A stretch of DNA of 47,454 bases from Prevotella sp. (GCA_017460515.1 JAFUAY010000045.1:1-47454), one strand, 5' to 3'. Shown: positions 26,725 through 36,405, numbered from the stretch's first letter. Translations and numbers: made by a program. Notes: generated by a model from the sequence alone, not told the origin.

Positions 26725-27504
26725 TTACTTCTTTCCGATGACACCCAGCTGCGTGTCGCGCATGAACTGGATGACGTTGCGGATCTCAGGACTGTCGGGC
26801 ACCTGCTCCTCAATCTGATTGACTGCATCGAAGAGGGAGGTGTTGCTGAGGTATACCAGACGGTAGGCGTTGGCAATATGCTTCAGCGTCTTCTCGTCGA
26901 CTCCGTAGGAGCGGCCCATCGTGAAGTTCACACCACCATATTCTGAACGCTTGGAACAGATGATGTAGGGGGGCACGTCTTTGGAGAAGGTGGTGCCTGC
27001 CTGGATCATGGCTCCGCGACCTACGCGGGTCTTGGCGTTCTCGATGACTGACGATGAGAAGATGACGCCATCCTGAATCTCGCAGTCGCCTGCAATCTTC
27101 GTTCCGTAGCCGAACACGCAGCGGTTGCCCACCTTCGTGTCGTGCGAGATGTGGGCACCCTCCATCAGCACATTGTCGTCGCCAATGACGGTCTGTCCGC
27201 CAGCATGGGTAGCACGGTTGATGACAACGTTCTCACGGATGATGTTGTTGTTGCCAATGATGCACTGGGTCTTCTCGCCACGGAAGTCGAAATCCTGTGG
27301 CAGGGCTGCGATGACGCTTCCCTGGTGCACCTTGTTGTTGTTGCCCATGCGGGTGCCTGAGCAGATGCTGACGAAGGGGAAGATGATGCAGTTGTCGCCA
27401 ATGACCACGTCGTCTTCGATATAGACGAAGGGGAATATCTTACAGTTGTTGCCTATTTTCGCGTTGGGGCTGATTTCGGCTTTGGGACTTATTTCACTTG
27501 CCAT
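26725..27504 (-). CDS. lpxA: UDP-N-acetylglucosamine O-acyltransferase (LpxA type)
   Basis: Cytoplasmic first enzyme of lipid A synthesis, moving a 3-hydroxyacyl chain from ACP to UDP-GlcNAc. 259 aa. Left-handed beta-helix hexapeptide repeats run from about residue 5 to 185. The catalytic His is His121 in GAHISHD, with His118 beside it, and IRENVVINRAT is family-typical. The helical C-terminal domain (HIANAYRLVY, PEIRNVIQFM) is present. The loop after the helix reads PPYIICSKRSEYGGVN, which lacks the usual glycine-rich segment there, so substrate preference could differ. It follows the RND outer membrane factor gene by 19 bases as the apparent last gene of that operon, not next to lpxD/lpxC-fabZ. 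A specialised paralogue is possible. Confidence 0.9.
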   Translation of the reverse strand: MASEISPKAEISPNAKIGNNCKIFPFVYIEDDVVIGDNCIIFPFVSICSGTRMGNNNKVHQGSVIAALPQDFDFRGEKTQCIIGNNNIIRENVVINRATHAGGQTVIGDDNVLMEGAHISHDTKVGNRCVFGYGTKIAGDCEIQDGVIFSSSVIENAKTRVGRGAMIQAGTTFSKDVPPYIICSKRSEYGGVNFTMGRSYGVDEKTLKHIANAYRLVYLSNTSLFDAVNQIEEQVPDSPEIRNVIQFMRDTQLGVIGKK

Positions 27505-27523
27505 ATTTCTTTAATTTTGCTGA

Positions 27524-28912
27524 TTACTTACTTCCTCCTCCAAGTGCCTGATAGAGGTTCACTACGGCCTGCATCTTGTTGAAGTCGTCAGTGACCTTTG
27601 AGATACGGGCGTTGAGCAGGCTTGACTGTGCCTGGATGACCTCCAGATAGCTGGAGCCCTTCGAGGTGTAGAGCTGACGGGTATCGGCAACGGTCTGCTC
27701 GTAGAGCTTCACCTGCTTCTCGTCGAGCTGGCTCTTCTCGTCGCAAGCGTTGTAGTTCACCAGGGCGTTGCTCACCTCATTGCCTGCCTTCAGGATGGCC
27801 TGCTGGAAGTTGTTGAGTGCCTGTTCCTGCTGAGCCTTCGCCACCTTCAGTCCTGCCACGATCTGTCCGTGGGCGAAGATGGGCTGCGTCAGCGAACCAA
27901 CGGCTGAGAGGATCCACTTGCCTGGATTGACAATCTGTGTGCCCAGTGAGTTGGTAAACACAGCGTTGCCTGAGATGGTGATGCTGGGGTAGAAGCGTGA
28001 ACGGGCTGTCTCTGTGTCGTAGAAGCACTGTGCCAACTGCATCTCGGCAGCATGCACGTCAGCGCGGTTAGACAGCAGTTGGATGCCTACGCCTGTAGCA
28101 AACTGCGAGGGTAGTGACTGGCTGTAGAACGAGCCGCGACTGATCTGATGGCCTGCCTCGTTGAGGAGCAGCGACATCGAGTTCTCCATCTCACGGATCT
28201 GCTTCTTCAGCGTCACCTTCTGAGCCTGGATGCTGTAGTAGCTGGCTTCAGCGCTCTGTACGCTGGTAGAGCGGGCACGTCCCAGTTCCATCTGGAGCTT
28301 CATCATGTCCCAGGTCTCCTTGACCAGTCCTTCCATATCGGTGACAATGGCCAGCTGTTCGTCGAGCATCATCAGCGTATAGTAGAGATTGGCCACACCA
28401 CAGATAATGTTCGTCTGAACCACTACCTGATAGTCTTTCGTGGCCAGCAGTTTCATCTGAGCCGAACGCTTCTGCGAGAGCAGGTTGCCAAAGAGGTCGA
28501 GGTTCCACGAGGCTGAGATGGGCAACTGGTAGGTCTTCGAAGTGGAAGCACCGTCCATCTGCACCTTTGAGATGGTTCCCTGTGGGGCAATGGCGATAGA
28601 GGGCAGGAAGGCCAGCTTGGCGCAGGTCAGTGCCGTCTCCATCATCTTAACGTTGAGGGCTGCATTACGCAGGTCGGTATTGTTCTCAAGAGCTTTCTCG
28701 ATGAGCGACTGCAACTGTGGGTCGGTGAACACCTCGCGCCAGGGCAGGTTGCCGAAGTTCTCATCAGTATTGGTGACGAGCGTGTCGCCATCGTTGGTGA
28801 GGTCGCGAATGAGTCCTTGGGTCTTCACCTCGTCAGGACGCTCGTATTTGTTGTAGAGTCCGCAGCTCGCCATCATCAGCGAGCATGCGGCTATTGTCAG
28901 TATCTTCTTCAT
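27524..28912 (-). CDS. RND efflux outer membrane factor (NodT/OprM family)
   Basis: Outer membrane channel lipoprotein of 462 aa. The lipobox LMMASC puts the lipid on Cys17. Two OEP repeats follow (about 65-260 and 280-460) with NTDLRNAALNV, SWNLDLFGNL and LTQPIFAHGQIVAGLKVA, matching the NodT subfamily. It is two bases downstream of the AcrB-like pump gene and 19 bases upstream of lpxA, all on one transcript. It completes the tripartite pump with the adaptor at 32.2-33.4 kb. Confidence 0.93.
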   Translation of the reverse strand: MKKILTIAACSLMMASCGLYNKYERPDEVKTQGLIRDLTNDGDTLVTNTDENFGNLPWREVFTDPQLQSLIEKALENNTDLRNAALNVKMMETALTCAKLAFLPSIAIAPQGTISKVQMDGASTSKTYQLPISASWNLDLFGNLLSQKRSAQMKLLATKDYQVVVQTNIICGVANLYYTLMMLDEQLAIVTDMEGLVKETWDMMKLQMELGRARSTSVQSAEASYYSIQAQKVTLKKQIREMENSMSLLLNEAGHQISRGSFYSQSLPSQFATGVGIQLLSNRADVHAAEMQLAQCFYDTETARSRFYPSITISGNAVFTNSLGTQIVNPGKWILSAVGSLTQPIFAHGQIVAGLKVAKAQQEQALNNFQQAILKAGNEVSNALVNYNACDEKSQLDEKQVKLYEQTVADTRQLYTSKGSSYLEVIQAQSSLLNARISKVTDDFNKMQAVVNLYQALGGGSK

Positions 28913-28914
28913 AA

Positions 28915-31900
28915 CTATTTTTCCAATTTATAATCTACAGGACGATTGGCATACTGCTGCAGCTCTGTCGTAACGTCAGGATTCTCTTCATCGCCTTCGA
29001 AGACCATCGGACGGAACTTCTCCTGCAGCGTCTGGAAGATGACGAACAAGCCTGGCACGACAATGATCTGGAACAGCGTACCGAGCAACATACCGCCTAC
29101 TGCGGCAGCACCCAGCGTCTGGTTACCGTTCTTGCCTACGCCAGATGCGAACATCATTGGCAGCAGACCGATAATCATGGCCAACGACGTCATCAGGATA
29201 GGACGCAGACGGGCGGCAGCACCCAGGATGGCAGCCCAAGAGATGGCCATACCTGTACGACGGCGCTCCAGTGCGAACTCTACAATCAGGATGGCGTTCT
29301 TAGCCAACAGACCAATCAGCATGATGAGCGAGATCTGCATGTAGATATCGTTGGCATGTCCGAACAGCGCTGTAAAGCCGAAGCAGCCAGCCAGTCCGAA
29401 GGGTACTGAGAGCACTACGGCCAGCGGCAGGATGTAGCTCTCGTACTGGGCAGACAGAATCAGGTAGATGAAGATGAAGCAGAGCAGGAAGATCACGGCT
29501 GTGGTGTTGGAAGCCTTGGCCTCCTCACGGGTCAGACCCATGTAGTCGTAGGAGTAGCCCGTAGGCAGCACTTCGGCAGCCACTTCCTGAGCAGCCTTGA
29601 TAGCCTCACCGGTAGAGACTCCATCGGCTACCGTACCTGTAATATTAATAGAGGTGAACAGGTTGAAACGGTTGATGTTTGACGGACCATAGACGCGCTC
29701 AATCTTGCAGAACTCCTCAACAGGAGCCATACCCTTGCCAGTACGCACGTAGATGCTCTTCAGCGACTCTGGCGTCGTGCGGGTAGAGGGATCGCCCTGC
29801 ACCATCACACGGTAGAGCTTGCCGTAGGCATTGAAGTTAGAGGCATAGAGTCCGCCATAATAGCCCTGAAGCGTGGTCAGTACGACGCGTGGCGAGATAC
29901 CAGCCTGCTTACACTTGGCCACATCGACATGAATCATGTACTGTGGGTAGTTAGGGTTATAAGAGGTCATAGCCATCTGGAACTCAGGACGCTTGTTCAG
30001 CTCAGCCAGGAAGTCCTGAACCACTCCGAAGAACTTGTTCAGGTCGCCACCCGTACGGTCCTGCATCACCATCGACACACCACTGTTGGCAGAGAAACCA
30101 GGAATCATAGGTGGTGCGAAGGCCAGGATCTTGGCATCCTTGATATGGGCTGTCTTGATGAAGATCTGAGCCACCACCATGCTGGCATCCATCGGGTTCA
30201 TGAAGAAACGATAGAAGCTGTCGCCTTCCCAGAAGCCCTTGAGCTTCCACCAGAATCCTTTCTGACGCTCAGAGAAGGGCTTCAGCTTGATGATGAACGT
30301 GGCCTGGTCGGAACCTGCACCTGCAATGAAGTTGTAACCCTGAATCTGCTCACGGCTCTGGATGGCAGGGTCGGCAGCCAGAATCTTATCGACCTCGTCA
30401 ATGACCTGACGGGTGCGGGCTACTGATGTTGCAGGAGGCAGAGAGATGGTACAGAACACGGTACCTGTATCCTCATCGGGCACAAGACCCGTCTTCGTCG
30501 TTGCGAAGGCTGTCACCAGCAGCACAATGGCTATCAAAACAGTGGTCAACACGCCGATGGGCTTGCGCACCAGCCTTTCCACGTTGCCCTTATACTTGTT
30601 CAGAATCTTGTCGTAGGCAGTATTGAAGGCCAGGTGGAAACGGTCAATGCGCGAGAGCTTCTTGTGGCCGTCCTTGTCGTGGGGCTTCAGGAAGATGGCA
30701 CACAGAGCAGGCGACAGCGTCAGGGCGTTCATGGCTGAGATGAAGATAGAGACAGCCATCGTCACACCGAACTCGCGATAGAACGTACCACTCGTACCAC
30801 CAATGAACGATACGGGGATGAACACGGAGGCCATCACCAGCGTAATAGAGATGATAGCGCCTGAAATCTCGTTCATCGCGTCGATAGAGGCAGTCAGCGT
30901 CGACTTGTAGCCCTGGTCGAGCTTAGCATGTACGGCCTCGACCACCACAATGGCATCGTCGACCACGATGGCAATAGCCAACAGCAAGGCCGACAGCGTA
31001 AGCAGGTTGATAGAGAAGCCGAATACTGTCAGGAAGAAGAACGTACCAATCAGTGACACAGGAACGGCAATCAGAGGAATCATCGTAGAGCGCCAGTCCT
31101 GCAGGAAGATGTAGATTACGATGAACACGAGTATCAGGGTGAATACAAGCGTAAACACCACCTCTTCGATAGAGGCATAGAGGAACTCGGTGACGTCGTA
31201 GTTGATTTTATAGATCATGCCTGGAGGGAACAGCTTAGCCTGCTCTTCCAGCTCAGCCTTCACAGCCTTCGCAATATCGTTGGCGTTAGAACCTGCAATC
31301 TGCTGCACCATACCCATCACAGAGGGGATGTTGTTGTTCTTCATCGAGACAGCATACTGCAAACCGCCCAGCTCAATCTTGGCTACGTCCTTCAGCTTCA
31401 GCGTCTGTCCGTTGGCATCACTTGAGATGATGATATTGCCAAACTCTTCAGGCGTCTTGAAACGACCTGTATAGCGCATCGCATACTCGTAAGCCACGTT
31501 GCTCTGCTCACCAAACGTACCAGGAGCGGCCTCGATGTTCTGCTCAGCCAGCACACCACTGATGTCAGAAGGCATCAGGTTGTACTGCTTCATCACGTCG
31601 GGCTTCAGCCAGATACGCATAGAGTAGGTCTTCACACCAGGGCTCATCACGTCGCCCACACCCTGAATACGCTTGATGGCTGGCACAATGTTAATATTGG
31701 CATAGTTGGTCAGGAACTCATCGTCATAACGGCCATCACTGGTCAGCGTGTACATCATCACCTGTGAGGTCTGACGCTTGATAACCTGAACACCAATTTG
31801 AGTCACCTCGGCAGGCAGCAGCGCTGTAGCCTGGCTGACGCGGTTCTGAACGTTCACCGCACACATATCGGCATTCATGCCCTGACGGAACAGAATGCTG

Positions 31901-32169
31901 ATGCTGGCAGAACCAGACGAAGCTGTCGATGAAATATAGTCCATGCCTTCCACACCGTTGATACTCTCTTCAAGCGGCGTGATGACAGAGTTCTTTACGG
32001 TCTCGGCATCAGCACCAGGATAGCTGGTCATCACCATTACCGTAGGCGGAGCAATATTGGGGTACTGCTCGATAGGCAGCGATGTCAGGCCGATTATACC
32101 CAGCAGCACCAGGGTGATGGAGATCACCGTGGAGAGCACCGGGCGCTTGATAAATGTTGTAAATGTCAT
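28915..32169 (-). CDS. RND multidrug efflux pump, AcrB/HAE1 family
   Basis: Inner-membrane proton/drug antiporter of 1,084 aa with the full RND layout: TM1 (about 10-30), a large periplasmic porter/docking loop, TM2-6, a second loop, and TM8-12. The proton-relay Asp pair is at residues 404-405 in IAIVVDDAIVVVEAVHAKL. The N-terminus SLPIEQYPNIAPPTV and the second-half MLIGLLAKNAILIVEFA are family hallmarks. It lies between the adaptor (10 bases) and the outer membrane factor (2 bases). Likely substrates are amphipathic drugs, bile salts or detergents, but specificity cannot be read from sequence. Confidence 0.95.
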   Translation of the reverse strand: MTFTTFIKRPVLSTVISITLVLLGIIGLTSLPIEQYPNIAPPTVMVMTSYPGADAETVKNSVITPLEESINGVEGMDYISSTASSGSASISILFRQGMNADMCAVNVQNRVSQATALLPAEVTQIGVQVIKRQTSQVMMYTLTSDGRYDDEFLTNYANINIVPAIKRIQGVGDVMSPGVKTYSMRIWLKPDVMKQYNLMPSDISGVLAEQNIEAAPGTFGEQSNVAYEYAMRYTGRFKTPEEFGNIIISSDANGQTLKLKDVAKIELGGLQYAVSMKNNNIPSVMGMVQQIAGSNANDIAKAVKAELEEQAKLFPPGMIYKINYDVTEFLYASIEEVVFTLVFTLILVFIVIYIFLQDWRSTMIPLIAVPVSLIGTFFFLTVFGFSINLLTLSALLLAIAIVVDDAIVVVEAVHAKLDQGYKSTLTASIDAMNEISGAIISITLVMASVFIPVSFIGGTSGTFYREFGVTMAVSIFISAMNALTLSPALCAIFLKPHDKDGHKKLSRIDRFHLAFNTAYDKILNKYKGNVERLVRKPIGVLTTVLIAIVLLVTAFATTKTGLVPDEDTGTVFCTISLPPATSVARTRQVIDEVDKILAADPAIQSREQIQGYNFIAGAGSDQATFIIKLKPFSERQKGFWWKLKGFWEGDSFYRFFMNPMDASMVVAQIFIKTAHIKDAKILAFAPPMIPGFSANSGVSMVMQDRTGGDLNKFFGVVQDFLAELNKRPEFQMAMTSYNPNYPQYMIHVDVAKCKQAGISPRVVLTTLQGYYGGLYASNFNAYGKLYRVMVQGDPSTRTTPESLKSIYVRTGKGMAPVEEFCKIERVYGPSNINRFNLFTSINITGTVADGVSTGEAIKAAQEVAAEVLPTGYSYDYMGLTREEAKASNTTAVIFLLCFIFIYLILSAQYESYILPLAVVLSVPFGLAGCFGFTALFGHANDIYMQISLIMLIGLLAKNAILIVEFALERRRTGMAISWAAILGAAARLRPILMTSLAMIIGLLPMMFASGVGKNGNQTLGAAAVGGMLLGTLFQIIVVPGLFVIFQTLQEKFRPMVFEGDEENPDVTTELQQYANRPVDYKLEK

Positions 32170-32179
32170 AATCGTCTAT

Positions 32180-33361
32180 TTATTTTTTGATTGCATTGAC
32201 GATGTCGCCTGCTGACATAGCCTTGGCCTGCTCGTCAATCTTCTGCTGATAGCGTTCAGGAGTGATGGGCACAATCTCCATCTGGTCGGAAAGCTTGGTG
32301 ATACCGTTGGTCACATACTTGTCGCCAACCTTCAGACCACTGGTCACGATGTAGTTGTTGCCATCGTTCTGGGGGTCGACGGTAATCTCGGTATAGACCA
32401 CCTTGTTGTCGCTGCCAAGGGTATAGACGAACTTCTTGTTCTGAACCTCCGTTACGCACGACTGGGGAATGATGATGGCTTCAGCCTGATTGCGGGGAAT
32501 GATGATATTGCCTGAACCACCGCTCTTCAGCAACTTGTTGGGGTTGGGGAACACAGCAATCATCTGTACAGAACCGGTGGCCTGATCAATGACACCGCTC
32601 ATCTTGCTGACCTTGCCCTCATAACCATAGATGGTACCATCGGCCAGCTGAAGCTTCACAGCGGGAAGAGCTGCCAATGCAGCGTTCTGTCCGCCCTCAG
32701 ACTTCGACATCTCAAGAGCATCCTTCTCGTTGACAGAGAAATAGACCTCCATCGTGGAGTTGTCAGACACAGTGGTCAGCACGTTCTGCGCACTAACCAA
32801 TGCACCTACCTTGTAGGGGAGGGTGCCCACAACGCCTGCTGCAGGACTCTTCACATAGCAGAAGCTGAGCGCCTCCTGAGCGTTGGCCAGACCTGCTTCA
32901 GCCTGAGCCAGGGCTGCCTTAGCCTGCTCATAGCTGTTCTGGGCTGTCTGCATCTCGTAATCACCGATAACGCGGTTCTCGAACAGTTTCTTGGAATTCT
33001 CGTAGGTCAGCTTGGCCGTATTGACTGCTGTCTGGGCTGTGTTGACAGCTGCCTGAGCCTGACGCACCTGTGCCTGATAGGTCACATTGTCAATCTCGAA
33101 CATGGTCTGACCAGCACTTACTACCTGACCTTCTTTAACAAATACGTGGGTAAGGAATCCACCCAACTTCGGACTAATCTGAACATCCTGAATACCTTTG
33201 ATGGAAGCAGGATACGTCTGCTGCATGGCTGCACTCTGAGTTCCTACCTCAGCCACAGGATACTCATTATCGCCAAAACTTGGGCGTCCGCCGCCTCCAC
33301 TGCATGAGGCGAGCAGTAGTACTGAGGCTGCTCCCAACATGATTTTCTTCATACTTTTCAT
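32180..33361 (-). CDS. RND efflux periplasmic adaptor (HlyD/AcrA family), lipoprotein
   Basis: Membrane-fusion lipoprotein joining the AcrB-like pump to the outer membrane factor. The frame extends to 33433, but the first 24 residues of that version have no signal character. The ATG at 33361 (MKSMKKIMLG; or 33352) gives a clean lipobox LLLASC (Cys20). The mature protein has the lipoyl domain (QISPKLGGFLTHVFVKEGQ), an Ala/Gln-rich coiled-coil hairpin (about 95-160), and beta-barrel and membrane-proximal domains. It is the first gene of a four-gene operon ending in lpxA. The leader contains a perfect 23-bp tandem duplication. Confidence 0.93.
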   Translation of the reverse strand: MKSMKKIMLGAASVLLLASCSGGGGRPSFGDNEYPVAEVGTQSAAMQQTYPASIKGIQDVQISPKLGGFLTHVFVKEGQVVSAGQTMFEIDNVTYQAQVRQAQAAVNTAQTAVNTAKLTYENSKKLFENRVIGDYEMQTAQNSYEQAKAALAQAEAGLANAQEALSFCYVKSPAAGVVGTLPYKVGALVSAQNVLTTVSDNSTMEVYFSVNEKDALEMSKSEGGQNAALAALPAVKLQLADGTIYGYEGKVSKMSGVIDQATGSVQMIAVFPNPNKLLKSGGSGNIIIPRNQAEAIIIPQSCVTEVQNKKFVYTLGSDNKVVYTEITVDPQNDGNNYIVTSGLKVGDKYVTNGITKLSDQMEIVPITPERYQQKIDEQAKAMSAGDIVNAIKK

Positions 33362-33411
33362 ACCTATTATTATAATAATGTTATTTTTAAACTGTTGCAA
33401 TCTGTCTGCGA

Positions 33412-33457
33412 CAATGTTGTTTGCTTCACTCAAGCAATGTTGTTTGCTTCACTCAAG
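33412..33457. repeat. Perfect 23-bp tandem duplication in the RND operon leader
   Basis: Two adjacent identical copies (33412-33434 and 33435-33457), each beginning CAATGTTGTTTGC and ending TTCACTCAAG. They lie between the predicted transcription start near 33502 and the adaptor ATG at 33361, in the untranslated leader. Confidence 0.9.
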
Positions 33458-33508
33458 TATAGCGCTTTCCTATGGAAACTTTTTATACTATACTGAGTTT
33501 TCAAACTG

Positions 33509-33539
33509 CAAAATTACAAAAAAAGACAAGTATTTCGAA
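33509..33539 (-). promoter_or_regulatory. Promoter of the RND efflux-lpxA operon
   Basis: Minus-strand TAATTTTG (33516 to 33509) matches TAnnTTTG, with TTCG 19 bases upstream as a weak -33 box. It predicts a leader of about 140 bases containing the tandem duplication. Confidence 0.5.
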
Positions 33540-33618
33540 ACTAAATCCTTACTTTTTACACTTATTTAGCATCTATCCAAAACAATTTACATTTTCTTGC
33601 CAGTCATTCATGAATCAC

Positions 33619-33653
33619 AAAAAAAGCGGAACACCCGGTGAGGGGCATTCCGC
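33619..33653 (-). terminator. Intrinsic terminator after the secreted 891-aa protein
   Basis: Minus-strand GCGGAA pairs with TTCCGC, reinforced by CCC/GGG inside, and is followed by TTTTTTT. It lies about 40 bases beyond the stop at 33691. Confidence 0.85.
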
Positions 33654-33690
33654 CATGAATGATATGATGGATGTTTACATCAAGCGTCGA

Positions 33691-36366
33691 TTACTTGACA
33701 AGCACTTTTTTCGTGGTTCCATCGCTGTTGCGAATGATGTTGAAGCCACGACGTACTGTGTTCAGACGGGTTCCGTTCAGGCTGTAGATGCCTGCGGGAA
33801 CGGCCTTGATGTCATGCTTCTGCTCAGCAATACCGCTCAGGCGCTCCTTCGACTTCTCACCTTCGTTGGCGATATAGATATCGTAGAAGCCTGCCTTTGA
33901 GTTTCCGCCGCAGAGGTAAGCGCGTACATAGACTTCGTCAGTGCCCTCGTAGTTGAACACATAGTTATGGGTCAGACGTCCTCCAGCAATTGTGAGGGTG
34001 TCGCCAAGGGTCTGCCAGTCGCTGTCCCATTCGTTGCCGTTCTTAGCAACTTGCAAGACAACCTGGTGCTTAGCGTCAGCATCGGGCTTGGTGATGCTAC
34101 CGATGTTGGCCACTACGTCAAACGGACCAGCATACTTCTGGGTGGTCGTGATGTAGGCGTTGTAGGGGAACTTGTTGCAGTCAGCAGGCTCAGTGTTCTT
34201 ATCTGCCAGTACGACAACGCTCTTGGTTGCAGGGAAGTCAGCATCGATATCGTTGACGGTAGCGTAGTTGTAACCGCCCGTGTTGCCGATATTGGTGCCA
34301 GTAGAGAGGTTCTCCCAGTCAACGACCTGACCACGTGAGCGCAGCATCCAACCGTTTTCGAAGTCCTTCACCTCCTCAGCATTCAGCACGGTGTAGGAAA
34401 CAATGGTGGTATCAGCACCTGTTGTGGGGCTGACAGTGGTCTCTTCCTGACGAGAATCTATGTCGTAGTAAGCGTAAGTCTTGTTCTTGGCCCAAGAGAA
34501 ATAATAAGCTGTAGAGGTGCTACCGCCGTTGTACTCGGCAGAGTTGGCATCCATGTGAGCCAGCACGTCGATACGTACCTTCTCGTTCTGAATCTTGATC
34601 TCCACAGAAACAAGGTCGGAGTTCACGTAACCTTCAGCTGCTACAAAGGCGTAGATGGTCTTTGACTTGGTCACTGCGACAGGCTCGCCATCGTAGAGAG
34701 ATGACTGTGCAGCATCTTTCGAACCACTGAAGTTGTAGTAAATCTGAGCCTCCACACCTTCCATCGTGCTGCTGATGCTAACCAGCGACTTACCTTCCTG
34801 ACTCTCAACAGCAATCGTTGGCTTCTTGGCCTGCTGCTTCAGGTCAACGAGCTGTTCAGCCACGTCGCTCAGCAGATAGCCATCGCCTAAGGCAACAGCC
34901 TTCACTGTGATACCATTTTGGCTGATATTGAAAGGTTCGGTGTAGAGCGTGCTCTGCTCAGTGGGCTCGCTTCCGTCGATGGTGTAGAAAATCTGTGCAC
35001 CAATCGAGCTGCTCAGCGTCACATTGGTGTTCATGTCCTTATATTCAAGGCTGATAGAGGGCTTGGGAGCCTGAGAAACCTTTGCCTTAGAGTCAATCAG
35101 AACGCTGAGAGCATTGAAAATCAGATCGGCACTTGCGATGTCTTCGATGGTCTCCTGTGTATAGGGGAGGAACAGATAACCATTGTGGCTGAGCTTATGA
35201 GCGTGGATGGCAACGTCTGTGCTGCCCATGACGGTAGCCAGCGTGTCATCTTTGAGGAAATAGCCATCCAGGGTGATACCCTTGAAGTTGACAGTCTTGG
35301 TGATTTCCAGACCAACAGTCTCTCCCTCCTCAATGATTTCGAGACCACGGAACAACGGGTGGTTCTTGTTGAGGATAGAAGCGTAGGTGTCCTCAGCAGT
35401 ACCGATGGCACCATAGCCCCAAGCTTCATAGAGAGCAGGGTTCAGGTTGAGCACGGGCTCGAAGGGCAGGATAGTCTTCAGCGAAGCGATAGCTTCAGCG
35501 TTGATAACGGTAGAGCTGATCACGATAGCGTCGTAAGCAGTAAGTGCCTCAAGGGTCTGGGCACCAGCGGCTTCGATAGGCTCCACTTCATACTTGTCGT
35601 TCATGCAGACAGTTGGGAAAGCAAGGTCGGCATTGAGGTCACCATTGAACAGATAGGCAACCTTCGCCTTCTGGTCGGGAGTGCCCACCTCGATGCTGTA
35701 GATATGACAGCCACTGGTGTTGTAGACAATGATATCAACCAAATCGTCATCGGCAGTAACACCTTCAGGCAGCGTCCAGTCTTCCCAAGTATTGGTTGCT
35801 TGAACGGTGGGCTTGAATGACTCGCCAATCTTGTTCTCGTCAGTAACGCTGCCAACATACAGCTCAATACCGCGAGCGTCAGCCGGCTTGTGAGACTCAA
35901 CGACAAAGGTCATCTTCTGACCAACGCGTACCTTGGGGATAGTGAAGCAGGGCACCTTCTTGCCGCCACCACCTAACCAAAGATACTGTGGGCCAGCATA
36001 GTCGCCCAGAGATGTAGAAGGATAGTCTACGGCAATAGCCAGTGAGCGGTTGGGAGTGTACTTGATGCTGAAGTCCAGACCTTCTGTCTCAGGGATAATG
36101 ACACCGTTAGCCTTCAGTGTGCCACCTTCTGCGTCAGTCAGCCAGAAACATTTTCCTGCTGTAGTCTCAGGGGCTGTTTTGCCTTCACCAGCATCAGCTT
36201 TCTTCTCAATGTCACTCCAGCCCTCAGTACTGCTGGCTGCGGCATCGGCTTTCAGATTCTCAATGGTCTGAGTGCTCCAGTTGGTGAAGTCCCACTCGCG
36301 ATACCCTTGTGCGTTGATCAGTAAGGCAAACGCGAATAGTGCAGTTAGTGTAAAAAATCTTTTCAT
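33691..36366 (-). CDS. Secreted surface protein with chitobiase-type C-terminal repeats
   Basis: Exported protein of 891 aa. The frame is open to 36423, but the ATG at 36366 (MKRFFTLTALFAFALL, cleavage after NAQ) gives the signal peptide and lies 33 bases after a strong promoter, while 36423 is upstream of it. An N-terminal jelly-roll-like region (YREWDFTNW, about 20-200) is followed by a region with hydrophobic strands (about 230-420) and two tandem chitobiase/hexosaminidase C-terminal-type domains (about 435-590, IFYTIDGSEPT and IYYNFSGSKD). The end (GIYSLNGTRLNTV to GTTKKVLVK) is the conserved tail common on Prevotella secreted proteins, probably a type IX sorting or anchoring signal. No catalytic residues were recognised. 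It is transcribed alone, with its own promoter and terminator. Confidence 0.85.
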   Translation of the reverse strand: MKRFFTLTALFAFALLINAQGYREWDFTNWSTQTIENLKADAAASSTEGWSDIEKKADAGEGKTAPETTAGKCFWLTDAEGGTLKANGVIIPETEGLDFSIKYTPNRSLAIAVDYPSTSLGDYAGPQYLWLGGGGKKVPCFTIPKVRVGQKMTFVVESHKPADARGIELYVGSVTDENKIGESFKPTVQATNTWEDWTLPEGVTADDDLVDIIVYNTSGCHIYSIEVGTPDQKAKVAYLFNGDLNADLAFPTVCMNDKYEVEPIEAAGAQTLEALTAYDAIVISSTVINAEAIASLKTILPFEPVLNLNPALYEAWGYGAIGTAEDTYASILNKNHPLFRGLEIIEEGETVGLEITKTVNFKGITLDGYFLKDDTLATVMGSTDVAIHAHKLSHNGYLFLPYTQETIEDIASADLIFNALSVLIDSKAKVSQAPKPSISLEYKDMNTNVTLSSSIGAQIFYTIDGSEPTEQSTLYTEPFNISQNGITVKAVALGDGYLLSDVAEQLVDLKQQAKKPTIAVESQEGKSLVSISSTMEGVEAQIYYNFSGSKDAAQSSLYDGEPVAVTKSKTIYAFVAAEGYVNSDLVSVEIKIQNEKVRIDVLAHMDANSAEYNGGSTSTAYYFSWAKNKTYAYYDIDSRQEETTVSPTTGADTTIVSYTVLNAEEVKDFENGWMLRSRGQVVDWENLSTGTNIGNTGGYNYATVNDIDADFPATKSVVVLADKNTEPADCNKFPYNAYITTTQKYAGPFDVVANIGSITKPDADAKHQVVLQVAKNGNEWDSDWQTLGDTLTIAGGRLTHNYVFNYEGTDEVYVRAYLCGGNSKAGFYDIYIANEGEKSKERLSGIAEQKHDIKAVPAGIYSLNGTRLNTVRRGFNIIRNSDGTTKKVLVK

Positions 36367-36405
36367 AAATGATAGTTTTAGTGAATGATTAAGATAATGT
36401 GGATG

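Larger units (their letters stand above)
33362..33690. other. Regulatory spacer upstream of the RND operon
   Basis: Holds the efflux operon promoter, a 23-bp tandem repeat in its leader, and the terminator of the secreted-protein gene. No coding region is supported: the open frames here cross these signals. Confidence 0.8.

Noticed and set aside
26545-26946. Plus-strand frames across the 26-kb spacer (with repeated VTPVTGVT-like or RDTRDRRDS text)
   Set aside because: The repetitive peptides come from the GTCACG element read in various frames and run into the antisense of lpxA.
34918-35820. 300-codon plus-strand frame opposite the secreted 891-aa protein
   Set aside because: Antisense shadow of a real gene with a signal peptide, domains, promoter and terminator. 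Similar long shadows at 1752-2471, 4461-5198, 6540-7367 and 40150-41055 were dropped for the same reason.
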